Source of the DNA: Spirochaetales bacterium
GTDB taxonomy: Bacteria; Spirochaetota; Spirochaetia; Sphaerochaetales; Sphaerochaetaceae
Assembly (NCBI GenBank): GCA_012838895.1
Contig: DUOJ01000025.1
Location: 1-39,783 of the forward strand
Direction: 5' to 3'
Length of the DNA stretch: 39,783 nt
Shown here: in pieces, positions 15,339 through 22,821 of the stretch
Position numbering within the stretch: position 1 is the stretch's first letter
Layout of the letters: each line of letters starts with the position of its first letter
Notes under the pieces: model-generated
The model's input: the letters and a program-made list of their open reading frames with translations, nothing else
Told to the model about the DNA's origin: nothing
Database searches by the model: none
Position numbers and translations under genes: made by a program

Positions 15339-16856
15339 ATGGGCAGATATTTTTTAGGTGTTGATAACGGTGGAACCCTCAGCAAAGCGGCTATTTTTGA
15401 CGAAAAAGGGGTAGAAATTGCAAAATCTTCAATCTCTCTGGAGATGCTCACCCCCAAGACCGGTTTCACTGAACGTAATATGGAAGAGCTGTGGCTAGCT
15501 ACCGCTAAAGTAATCAAAGAAGCTCTTCTTAAAAGTGGTCTTAAAAGTGAAGAGATTGTAGGAGTCGCCTGTACCGGCCACGGCAAAGGGCTCTACATGT
15601 GGGGTAAAGATGAAAAGCCCCTCGGTAATGGGATTGTCTCGACCGACAGCCGTGCCTGGCAATACCCCCTCAAGTGGCAAAAAGATGGGACAGCCGATAA
15701 AGTTTTTGAGAAGAACTATCAAGATATCTTGGCCTGCCAGCCCGTCTCGCTTCTCAACTGGCTTGAAGATAACGAGCCGGGGCGCCTCGATAACCTCAAG
15801 TGGATCTTTGAAGTAAAAGATTATATCCGCTTCAGATTAACGGGTGAGGCCCTAGCCGAAATAACCGACTACTCGGGGAGTAACCTCCTCAACTGTGCCA
15901 CTAAGAGTTTTGACAAAGAGCTCCTCAAGCTCTTCAACCTCGACCACCTTTGGGACAACCTCCCCCCCTTGGTCGGTTCAGCAGACAGGTGTGGGGTTAT
16001 TAGCCAAGAGGCGGCCCGCTTAACGGGACTCAAGGCAGGGACCCCGGTCGCTGGTGGAATGTTTGACATTGATGCTTGTGCCATAGCGATGGATATAACC
16101 AACGAAGATAATATTGCCGTTATTGCCGGCACGTGGAGTATCAACGAATATATAAGTAAAAAACCGGTCCTTAACCGCTCAATCATGATGAACTCCCTCT
16201 ACTGCTTAGACGACTACTACGTTATAGAGGAGAGCTCTCCTACTTCAGCCAGTAACCACGCTTGGTTTATAAACACCTTCTTAACGCAAGAGGCTATTGA
16301 AGCCAAGCGTCTAGGGATTCACCCCTACGCCTATTGTGACAACCTCGCGGCAGAAGTGGCCCCTGACGAGCAAAATATCGTCTTCCTCCCCTACCTCTAC
16401 GGGGCTACCCACAACCCCCTCGGTAGAGCCTCCCTCATTGGGGTGGGCTCCCACCACTCTCGCCCCCAGATGGTGCGATCGGTTCTCGAGGGGATTGCCT
16501 TTGGTCACAAAATCCACCTCAACCGTCTCTTGGCTAACCGGAGCCACACTACTGCGGTCCGCTTGGCTGGCGGTGTCGTCGCCTCCCCTCTCTGGATCCA
16601 AATCTTTGCCGATATCTTTGAGATTCCAGTTCAGGTAGTAACAGCCGGTGAGTTGGGGGCTTTAGGGGCTGCCCTCTCAGCCGCTGTCGCCAGTGGCACC
16701 TACTCCTCGCTGGAGGAGGCCTCTAGTCAGATGGTCACTCTGGGGCAACTCTATGAACCCAATTTAAAACATAAAGGGGCCTACCAGGCCAAGGCAGAAC
16801 TCTTTGAAAGGGTTAGTGAGGCCCTAGACCCCCTTTGGGAAAAATTTCAACATTAA
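15339..16856 (+). CDS. lyxK: L-xylulokinase-like FGGY kinase
   Basis: A 505-residue FGGY kinase whose sequence parallels E. coli L-xylulokinase LyxK (about 498 residues) along most of its length: start YFLGVDNGGTLSKAAIFDE, TGFTERNMEELW, the GKGL loop, KPLGNGIVSTDSRA, QPVSLLNWLEDNEPGR, PPLVGSADRCG, GLKAGTPVAGGMFDI and GTWSINEYI, then the ATP-site segment AGGVVASPLW. It should convert L-xylulose to L-xylulose-5-phosphate. ATG 15339 is chosen over the longer frame from 15075 because it follows an AGAGAGG site and the upstream part reads through promoter DNA. The 2-hydroxyacid dehydrogenase gene follows 11 bases later. Related erythritol or glycerol kinases remain alternatives. Confidence 0.82.
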   Translation: MGRYFLGVDNGGTLSKAAIFDEKGVEIAKSSISLEMLTPKTGFTERNMEELWLATAKVIKEALLKSGLKSEEIVGVACTGHGKGLYMWGKDEKPLGNGIVSTDSRAWQYPLKWQKDGTADKVFEKNYQDILACQPVSLLNWLEDNEPGRLDNLKWIFEVKDYIRFRLTGEALAEITDYSGSNLLNCATKSFDKELLKLFNLDHLWDNLPPLVGSADRCGVISQEAARLTGLKAGTPVAGGMFDIDACAIAMDITNEDNIAVIAGTWSINEYISKKPVLNRSIMMNSLYCLDDYYVIEESSPTSASNHAWFINTFLTQEAIEAKRLGIHPYAYCDNLAAEVAPDEQNIVFLPYLYGATHNPLGRASLIGVGSHHSRPQMVRSVLEGIAFGHKIHLNRLLANRSHTTAVRLAGGVVASPLWIQIFADIFEIPVQVVTAGELGALGAALSAAVASGTYSSLEEASSQMVTLGQLYEPNLKHKGAYQAKAELFERVSEALDPLWEKFQH

Positions 16857-16867
16857 GAGAGGATACT

Positions 16868-17893
16868 ATGAGTGAGAAAAAACCGCTAATTATTTGCGAC
16901 CCCTATCCACAAACCCTAGAGAGAATCTTTACCCCCGCTAAAAGGGCTGAAATTGAGAAGATTGCCCGTCTCGTCTACAGCGATGAGGAGCGGATGAGCG
17001 CGGCTATGTTTGAGGAGCACTTGGGGGAGGCTGTCGCCATTATTGGCCAAACAGCAATGCCTAAAGAGCGCCTCGACAAAGCCCCCAACTTGAAAGTTAT
17101 TTTCAACGTTGAGGGAAACTTCTACCAAAACATCGACTACAGGGAGTGCTTTCGGCGCAACATTCGGGTCCTCAACTGTGGCGAGGTCTATGCCCAACCG
17201 GTCGCTGAGATGGCTCTAGCGCTGGCGATTGACCTTAGTCGCGGTATAACTTGGGAACACATGCGCTTTAGAGAAGGACGTGAGCGTTATGTCCTTGAGG
17301 GGAACCACTCTTCGCGCCTCTTAAGTGGCTCTAAGGTGGGAATAATCGGCTTTGGCCTCTTGGGCAGAAGCCTCCGCCCCCTCCTTGAACCCTTTAATTG
17401 TCCCGTCGAAGTCTACGATCCCTGGCTCCCCGAGAACGTAATTCGGGAACACAACTGTACCCCGGTTGGTTTAGATGAACTCTTAGCCAACAACGAATTT
17501 ATCTTCATCATGGCCGGAGTGACGAGTGAGAACCAAGGCTTCTTGGGCAAGCGTGAGTTTGACCTGATTAAAGAGGGCTCTAAAGTACTCCTTATGAGCC
17601 GAGCAGCTGTTGTCGACTTTGAAGAGTTCACCAACCAGATTGAGCAGGGGAGATTCTTGGCTGCTACCGATGTCTTCCCCAGTGAGCCTTTCGACAAAGA
17701 CCACCGCTTGCGACAGGCAGAGGGGTGTATCCTCTCCCCCCATAGAGCCGGAGGGATTCCCCAAGCCTTCTATAAGATTGGGGAGATGGTCTACGACGAC
17801 TTTGCCCTGATTATTAGAAATCTGTCACCGGTGAGGATGCAGGCAGCCCAAATTGAGCTCGTCTCTCGCCTAGAGAGTAAGCCGGTCGGTTAA
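16868..17893 (+). CDS. D-isomer-specific 2-hydroxyacid dehydrogenase
   Basis: A 341-residue NAD(P)-dependent dehydrogenase. The dinucleotide motif GIIGFGLLGRS sits near residue 155, the catalytic region includes L-L-M-S-R-A-A-V-V-D and DVFPSEPF, and the catalytic histidine is in SPHRAGG. Members reduce 2-keto acids or oxidise 2-hydroxy acids such as glycerate, lactate or sugar acids. I use ATG 16868 (after AGAGAGGATACT), not 16835, which lies inside the kinase gene. Its place between a LyxK-like kinase and thpR suggests a role in the same sugar or sugar-acid pathway, possibly detoxifying or diverting an intermediate; the substrate is not deducible. Confidence 0.88.
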   Translation: MSEKKPLIICDPYPQTLERIFTPAKRAEIEKIARLVYSDEERMSAAMFEEHLGEAVAIIGQTAMPKERLDKAPNLKVIFNVEGNFYQNIDYRECFRRNIRVLNCGEVYAQPVAEMALALAIDLSRGITWEHMRFREGRERYVLEGNHSSRLLSGSKVGIIGFGLLGRSLRPLLEPFNCPVEVYDPWLPENVIREHNCTPVGLDELLANNEFIFIMAGVTSENQGFLGKREFDLIKEGSKVLLMSRAAVVDFEEFTNQIEQGRFLAATDVFPSEPFDKDHRLRQAEGCILSPHRAGGIPQAFYKIGEMVYDDFALIIRNLSPVRMQAAQIELVSRLESKPVG

Positions 17894-17896
17894 TAA

Positions 17897-18415
17897 ATGC
17901 GCCTCTTTATCGCTATAAACTTCCCCCCTGGGGCCCTCAGCTACCTCCAAGATCAACAACGGAGGTTAGAGGAGGTTGCCCTTGAGGGGCGTTTTGTTGC
18001 CCCCGACAAACTCCACCTCACCTTAGCTTTTCTAGGGGAGGTCTCAATGGCCGACAGCGCCCACCTCAGCACCCTCTTAAGGGAGGTTGAAGGGGAACCT
18101 TTTGAGCTTAAGTTGCAAGGGCTCGGCTCTTTTAGACGGGGACGCAGCGCCCTTTGGTGGGTCGGTATTGAGGATTCCCCTCCCCTTTTAGAATACCGTG
18201 AGCGCCTCTGTAATCGTCTCTTGGATGAGGGATACGATTTTGATCAGCGCCCCTTCCGCCCCCACGTTACGATAGCCCGTCAAGTAGTTGTTGATGAGGA
18301 CAACACCCCCATATCACCATCTAAGGGGTATATAACGGGGGTGAATAGAATTTCACTGATGGAGTCGGACTATCGTACTTACCGTGAAGTTTACGCTAAG
18401 GAGCTCATAAAATAG
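17897..18415 (+). CDS. thpR: RNA 2',3'-cyclic phosphodiesterase (ThpR/LigT)
   Basis: A 172-residue 2H phosphoesterase. Both H-x-T motifs are present: HLTLAF near residue 40 and HVTIAR near 125, with the family start MRLFIAINFP. ThpR opens 2',3'-cyclic RNA ends to 2'-phosphates. It begins three bases after the dehydrogenase stop, so it is translated from the same message although its biochemistry is unrelated to sugar use. A hairpin at its stop codon ends the unit. Confidence 0.92.
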   Translation: MRLFIAINFPPGALSYLQDQQRRLEEVALEGRFVAPDKLHLTLAFLGEVSMADSAHLSTLLREVEGEPFELKLQGLGSFRRGRSALWWVGIEDSPPLLEYRERLCNRLLDEGYDFDQRPFRPHVTIARQVVVDEDNTPISPSKGYITGVNRISLMESDYRTYREVYAKELIK

Positions 18416-18434
18416 GCCCCGCTCTCGCGGGGCC
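18415..18434. terminator. Hairpin between convergent thpR and transketolase genes
   Basis: An 8-base-pair GC stem (GGCCCCGC with GCGGGGCC) and TCTC loop begins at the last base of the thpR stop codon. Only a weak T-rich tail follows on the minus strand. It probably serves both converging units. Confidence 0.6.
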
Positions 18435-18453
18435 CAACTATTAACATTAACTC

Positions 18454-20448
18454 TTAAAGGATCTCTTTAGCTGCTTCGTAAACGGCATCACTGGTGATAC
18501 CAAAGAATTTAAAGAGCTCTTCGGCAGGAGCTGAGTCTCCAAAGCTCCGCATCCCAATGATTCGTCCCTCTAGACCAACATACTTGTACCAGTAGTCGGC
18601 AGCTAAGGCCTCAACGGCAACCCGTTTGGTGATCGCTTTGGGGAGAACCGCTTCACGGTACTCATCACTTTGGCGATCAAAGAGTTCACATGAGGGCATC
18701 GAGACAACTCTCACTGAGCGACTCTCCCCCTCAAGGCGTTTAGCAGCTTCAAGGGCCAGCTCCACTTCACTACCGGTGGCAACGAAGATAAGCTCGGGGT
18801 TGGCATTGGTCTCATAGAGGACGTAGCCCCCCTTCTCGATGTTGGCCAGTTGCTCCCCATCTCTCTCGAGTGGAGTGAGGTTTTGACGGCTCAACATCAG
18901 GGCGACAGGCCCCTCTTTCCTTAAGATTGCCCGTTTCCAAGCAACTGCAGTCTCAACAGCATCAGCCGGTCTCCACGACTCCATATTGGGAGTTAAGCGG
19001 AGCATGGCAGCCTGCTCGACGGGCTGGTGGGTGGGTCCATCTTCACCGAGACCGATTGAGTCGTGGGTGTAGATGTAGGTGGTGCGGAGCCCCATTAAGG
19101 CCGACATTCTGACGGCGTTACGGGCATACTCCATAAAGATTAAGAAAGTGGCAGTGTAGGGGTGAATTCCACCATGGAGGGCTAAGCCGTTGGCAATAGC
19201 GCTCATAGCAAACTCACGCACTCCGTAGTGGAGGTAGTTTCCACTCGCATCTTTTCCGTTTATAACCTTAGAGCCTTTCCACATGGTGAGGTTAGAGGGG
19301 GCCAAGTCCGCCGACCCTCCCACCATCTCAGGAAGGTCGGGTCCTAGGTGGTCTAACACCATCTGGGAAGCTTTACGCGAGGCAACCTTAACTCCCTCTT
19401 CCTGCCAGTTAGCGATGAAGGCATCAAACTTCTCCTCCCATCCAGCTGGTACGTCACCGTTTAGGCGGCGCATAAAGTCGGCAGCTTCTGCGGGGTAAGC
19501 TTTTTTGTAGCGCTCAAAGAGGGCGTTCCAATCGGCTTCGAGAGTAGCGCCTTGTTGAGTGTAGTCCCACTCTTTATAGATCTCTTGGGGGACAAAGAAG
19601 GGTTCTTCCCACTCCCACCCAAGCTCTTTTCTGCTCAGTTTAACCTCATCGGCTCCCAAGGGTGCTCCATGGGAGGAGGCACTGCCCCCTTTATTGGGAG
19701 AGCCAAAGCCGATAGTTGTTTTACAAATAATGAGGGTTGGCTTATTGGTCACTTTTTTAGCTTCAGCAACAGCTTTCTCAATTGCCTCCCAGTTGTGCCC
19801 ATCAACATCTCTTACTACATGCCAGTTGTAGGCCTCAAACCTTTTGGCAGTATCGTCGGTAAACCAGAGGTCAACTTTCCCATCAATAGAGATTCCGTTG
19901 TCGTCGTAGAAGGCGATCAGTTTCCCCAGCTCCCAAGTTCCTGCCAAGGAGGCGGCTTCGTGGGAGATTCCCTCCATGAGGCACCCATCCCCTACAAAGG
20001 TGTAGGTATAGTGGTCAACAATGTTGAGGTTATCTTTATTGAACTGCGCAGCTAAAATCTTCTCTGCCAAAGCCATTCCAACAGCATTGGTTATACCTTG
20101 GCCTAGGGGGCCGGTAGTGGTCTCAACACCTGGGGTAACGCGGTACTCGGGGTGTCCCGGAGTTTTAGAATGGAGTTGTCTAAAGTTTTTCAACTCCTCT
20201 AAAGAGAGGTCGTAACCACTCAGGTGGAGGAGTGAATAGATCAACATCGACCCATGACCATTGGAGAGGACAAAGCGATCTCGGTTGGCCCACTGAGGGT
20301 TCTTGGGGTTGTGTTTTAGGTGCTTGCGCCACAACACTTCGGCGATATCAGCCATCCCCATAGGGGCGCCTGGGTGTCCAGAATTGGCCTTCTGTACCCC
20401 ATCCATACTTAAAATTCTCAGAGCATCTGCTAATTTTTTCCTATCCAT
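18454..20448 (-). CDS. tkt: Transketolase
   Basis: A 664-residue transketolase, the usual length. It interconverts pentose and triose/hexose phosphates using thiamine diphosphate. Visible motifs are the N-terminal [10 protein letters not shown], the cofactor motif [13 protein letters not shown] followed by [10 protein letters not shown], and the pyrimidine-domain signature [15 protein letters not shown]. The start is MDRKK at 20448, behind AGGGAGA; the longer frame to 20493 would begin inside a likely operator. It feeds D-xylulose-5-phosphate produced by the nearby epimerase route into central metabolism. Being monocistronic, it has its own promoter. Confidence 0.96.
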   Translation of the reverse strand: MDRKKLADALRILSMDGVQKANSGHPGAPMGMADIAEVLWRKHLKHNPKNPQWANRDRFVLSNGHGSMLIYSLLHLSGYDLSLEELKNFRQLHSKTPGHPEYRVTPGVETTTGPLGQGITNAVGMALAEKILAAQFNKDNLNIVDHYTYTFVGDGCLMEGISHEAASLAGTWELGKLIAFYDDNGISIDGKVDLWFTDDTAKRFEAYNWHVVRDVDGHNWEAIEKAVAEAKKVTNKPTLIICKTTIGFGSPNKGGSASSHGAPLGADEVKLSRKELGWEWEEPFFVPQEIYKEWDYTQQGATLEADWNALFERYKKAYPAEAADFMRRLNGDVPAGWEEKFDAFIANWQEEGVKVASRKASQMVLDHLGPDLPEMVGGSADLAPSNLTMWKGSKVINGKDASGNYLHYGVREFAMSAIANGLALHGGIHPYTATFLIFMEYARNAVRMSALMGLRTTYIYTHDSIGLGEDGPTHQPVEQAAMLRLTPNMESWRPADAVETAVAWKRAILRKEGPVALMLSRQNLTPLERDGEQLANIEKGGYVLYETNANPELIFVATGSEVELALEAAKRLEGESRSVRVVSMPSCELFDRQSDEYREAVLPKAITKRVAVEALAADYWYKYVGLEGRIIGMRSFGDSAPAEELFKFFGITSDAVYEAAKEIL

Positions 20449-20480
20449 CTCTATCTCCCTAGAATAAAATTGTTCGTTGT

Positions 20481-20493
20481 GTGACGGTGTCAC
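20481..20493. promoter_or_regulatory. Possible operator in the transketolase leader
   Basis: Inverted repeat GTGAC-GGT-GTCAC between the likely -10 and the ATG. It could be a repressor site or a small leader hairpin. Confidence 0.35.
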
Positions 20494-20506
20494 TCTCTCT
20501 GATGAG

Positions 20507-20512
20507 TTTATA
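20507..20512 (-). promoter_or_regulatory. -10 box of the transketolase gene
   Basis: TATAAA on the minus strand, with TTGTTG (20531-20536) 18 bases upstream or TTGACC (20528-20533) at 15 bases, either of which could act as a -35. Confidence 0.4.
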
Positions 20513-20544
20513 GAGAGGGCTCAATAAGGTCAACAAGAGAGCTC

Positions 20545-20757
20545 TTATCTGAGGTGCCACCCCTCCCCTTTTGTATACTCCACCACCCCGTTTAGTTCGA
20601 GGTCGATGAGCTGAGGTAAGAGGGTCTCTTCACTGGTTTTAAGGGCTAAGACAAGAGCTTGGGTTGTCAACTTTACCCCTTTGAGAATTTTAATGATTGC
20701 TATAGCTTGTTGGGCCTCTTTTGAACCTAAAGGAAATGAGCTGCTAAAAGATTCCAA
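20545..20757 (-). CDS. Small winged-helix protein resembling the DprA C-terminal domain
   Basis: A 70-residue protein whose residues about 22-70 (ILKGVKLTTQALVLALKTSE, then L-P-Q-L-I-D-L-E-L-N-G-V-V-E-Y and G-W-H-L-R) match the winged-helix fold found at the C-terminus of DprA/Smf DNA-processing proteins. Here it stands alone, with no Rossmann domain nearby. The start is TTG at 20757, the only candidate behind a strong AGGAGG site (20765-20770). A seven-codon frame and a hairpin cover that site. It may bind DNA as a small regulator; function is unknown. It follows the anchored binding-protein gene by 68 bases and could be the fourth gene of that unit. Confidence 0.6.
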   Translation of the reverse strand: MESFSSSFPLGSKEAQQAIAIIKILKGVKLTTQALVLALKTSEETLLPQLIDLELNGVVEYTKGEGWHLR

Positions 20758-20785
20758 TGCCCTACCTCCTAAAGAAGTAGGGCAT
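20758..20785 (-). promoter_or_regulatory. Leader hairpin overlapping the winged-helix gene's ribosome site
   Basis: Eight-base arms TGCCCTAC and GTAGGGCA enclose an 11-base loop that holds most of AGGAGG; the TTG start follows the stem directly. Folding would limit access to the ribosome site. On the plus strand the same hairpin is followed by TTTT, so it could also end rare plus-strand transcripts. Confidence 0.55.
20762..20785 (-). CDS. Possible seven-codon leader peptide
   Basis: ATG CCC TAC TTC TTT AGG AGG TAG encodes MPYFFRR behind its own well-placed AGAGGAG. Its two AGG arginine codons double as the ribosome site of the next gene and its stop lies seven bases before that gene's TTG start. 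Translating ribosomes would open the hairpin and may be needed to express the winged-helix protein. Confidence 0.35.
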   Translation of the reverse strand: MPYFFRR

Positions 20786-20825
20786 TTTCTCCTCTTTTGC
20801 TTGAGGTTTGCCTGATACTAGCCTC

Positions 20826-22145
20826 TCATTGTAGTTGCTCTGCAATCAATTCTTGGAGGTTGAGGACACTTGTGGGGATATCTTGATCTTGGGCAATGAT
20901 TGTGTAGATTTGCTGGGTTATGTAACGGTCAATAATGGGAAACTTTTTAAAATTGGGGTCGATGTAAGAGTTGGCAATGATATCTTCAATAAAGGGGCGC
21001 GAGAGGGGTTTGAGCCCATCTTCCAAGATAACTCCCGAAGTGTAGAGGTCGTCAAAAACTCTCAGGTTGACCGGTAGCATATTGGAGAGGTTCCATATTT
21101 GGTGTTGGAACTGCTCGTCACTCGAGATAAATTGGAGAAATTTATAGGCAACATCTTTGTGGCGAGAACGACTACTCATCCCCATCTGAACGGTAAAGAG
21201 TTTAGATTTACTCTCTCCCTGTGGCCCATGGGGAAATGGGAGGACATCCCAGTCAAACTGGTTAAAGCGGAGCACTTTGTAGGGGTAGGAGCCGTAGACT
21301 CTAAACTCAGAGAGGTTAAATGTCTTAAAGCCCACCCTCCCCGATTCAAAGGCACCCTCCCGGATGACAACCCCACGGTTGAGGGCGTTAATCTTTTTCA
21401 AAAAGATGAGAAGCTCCTCCATCCGCTCTTTGTTAAATCCCGCTTTGAGGTTATCAACATCAAAGAGGGAGGTGTCGTTAGTATAAAATGCGTGGTGCCA
21501 ATCGTAGCCTTCAACTCCAAATCGGTCGGGCAATCCATCACCATCAAGATCGACTGTTATGGCTCTGCATAACTCATAAAACTGCTCCCAAGTCCAGTTA
21601 TCTAGATCAATCTCCAAACCAAAGGAGCGTAAAAGATCGTTATTAACAATCATCATTGAGGGGACAATTCCGATGGGTAAGGAGTATTGAGAGCCTTGGT
21701 ATTGCCCCGCCTCAAGAGCATTGGGGAAGAAGGTGCTCACATCTAACTTCCCTTGCTCGATATATTTGTCGAGGTTGGTGAGGAGGCCGATAGCTGCATA
21801 AGTATTGAAGTCCTCCTCCAAGATGAGGAATAGGTCACTCTCCTTCCCTTTGAGGACCAGTTGGGCAAACCACTCCGAATAATCTTTATACATCGTCCCA
21901 GTGCGTAACTTTACCCTATAACCCTCCTCTTTGTAACGCTCTTCAAACATTTCGACCGCCCGATCGTAGATGATATAGGCGAAGTTTTGAGGTACCCCCC
22001 AACTGTTGCCCGAATAGAGAGAGAGTTCAATTATGATTGTCTTGTTGCGGTAGTTGGTAATATACAAAGCGACTGCCACAATGAGAGCGACAATGAAAAT
22101 TAATAGGATAATTTTTAATGGGCGGTTAATCCTCTTTTTACTCAT
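20826..22145 (-). CDS. Membrane-anchored extracellular solute-binding protein
   Basis: A 439-residue family 1 (MalE-like) solute-binding protein. The basic start and hydrophobic stretch at about 11-30 lack a clear cleavage site or lipobox, so it is probably held in the membrane by an uncleaved segment with the binding domain outside. Visible family features include SLPIGIVPSMMIVNNDLL, NWTWEQFYELC and, at 199-210, D-L-D-G-D-G-L-P-D-x-x-G, which resembles a calcium-binding loop. Its first eight bases overlap the response-regulator gene. No permease partner is adjacent, so I infer a sensory rather than transport role, passing ligand status to the neighbouring histidine kinase. Confidence 0.8.
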   Translation of the reverse strand: MSKKRINRPLKIILLIFIVALIVAVALYITNYRNKTIIIELSLYSGNSWGVPQNFAYIIYDRAVEMFEERYKEEGYRVKLRTGTMYKDYSEWFAQLVLKGKESDLFLILEEDFNTYAAIGLLTNLDKYIEQGKLDVSTFFPNALEAGQYQGSQYSLPIGIVPSMMIVNNDLLRSFGLEIDLDNWTWEQFYELCRAITVDLDGDGLPDRFGVEGYDWHHAFYTNDTSLFDVDNLKAGFNKERMEELLIFLKKINALNRGVVIREGAFESGRVGFKTFNLSEFRVYGSYPYKVLRFNQFDWDVLPFPHGPQGESKSKLFTVQMGMSSRSRHKDVAYKFLQFISSDEQFQHQIWNLSNMLPVNLRVFDDLYTSGVILEDGLKPLSRPFIEDIIANSYIDPNFKKFPIIDRYITQQIYTIIAQDQDIPTSVLNLQELIAEQLQ

Positions 22146-22821
22146 TTAAGCTATCCAAATCCTTTAACATCAATCCCGACTGAAGGGCAAAAATAGCAAT
22201 CTGTGTGCGGTCTCTTAAATCTAACTTTTTGAGGATATTGCTGATATAGTTGCGAATGGTCCCCTCGGAAAAGTAGACCTCTTGCATAATCTCTTTATTC
22301 GAATATCCCCTGCCTATCAGCTGTATAATTTTAAGCTCTTGGAGAGAGAACTGCTTAAACCCATCGTCGTAATCTTGGATTGTTTTGAAAGAGGAGCTCG
22401 CCAAACGCCCCAATAGGGAGAAGATTTTTTGGGCAGTTTGAGGATCAACCGAGGTCCCTCCTTGGTGGACCGTAACTATAGAGGAGAGGAGGTCGTGCTT
22501 GGAAATCCCTTTGAGGAGGAAGCCATCAGCTCCGTACTTGATAGCATCGTAGACATATTCATCGTCGTCAAAGGTGGTTAAAATTATAATTTTAATTGCA
22601 TCATTTTCCCCCTTGATTAAGTGAACACATTCAAGCCCATTAATTTCGGGCATCCTGATATCGAGCAGGACCACATCAGGGCGATATTTTTTAGCCATCT
22701 CTACCGCTTCACGCCCATCTTTGGCCATAGCCACCACTTCAAAGCGCTCATCACTACTAACTATTAATCTCAAACTGTCGCGGATTAACTCCTGATCGTC
22801 GGCTATTAAAATTCTAATCAT
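22138..22821 (-). CDS. Response regulator, NarL/FixJ type
   Basis: A 227-residue two-component regulator. The receiver domain (1-120) has the acidic pair ADDQ, phospho-acceptor Asp54 in V-L-L-D-I-R-M-P, and the threonine and lysine switch residues in IIILTTFDDD and FLLKGI. The LuxR-type helix-turn-helix follows near 160-215 (LIGRGYSNKEIM, then YFSEGTIRNYISNILKKLDLRDRTQ). It overlaps the kinase gene by eight bases and the binding-protein gene by eight, so the three are made together. The inverted repeat at 24203-24229 upstream of the divergent ABC operon is a reasonable target. Confidence 0.92.
   Translation of the reverse strand: MIRILIADDQELIRDSLRLIVSSDERFEVVAMAKDGREAVEMAKKYRPDVVLLDIRMPEINGLECVHLIKGENDAIKIIILTTFDDDEYVYDAIKYGADGFLLKGISKHDLLSSIVTVHQGGTSVDPQTAQKIFSLLGRLASSSFKTIQDYDDGFKQFSLQELKIIQLIGRGYSNKEIMQEVYFSEGTIRNYISNILKKLDLRDRTQIAIFALQSGLMLKDLDSLNE

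Noticed and set aside
19552-20055. Plus-strand 167-codon frame
   Set aside because: It lies wholly antisense to the transketolase cofactor domain and shows no domain or ribosome site.
20758-20789. Plain terminator for a plus-strand transcript
   Set aside because: No plus-strand gene ends nearby; the stem better fits a minus-strand leader that covers a ribosome site, though a minor terminator role is possible.
21099-21572. Plus-strand 157-codon frame
   Set aside because: Antisense to the anchored binding-protein gene, without ribosome site or recognisable motifs.
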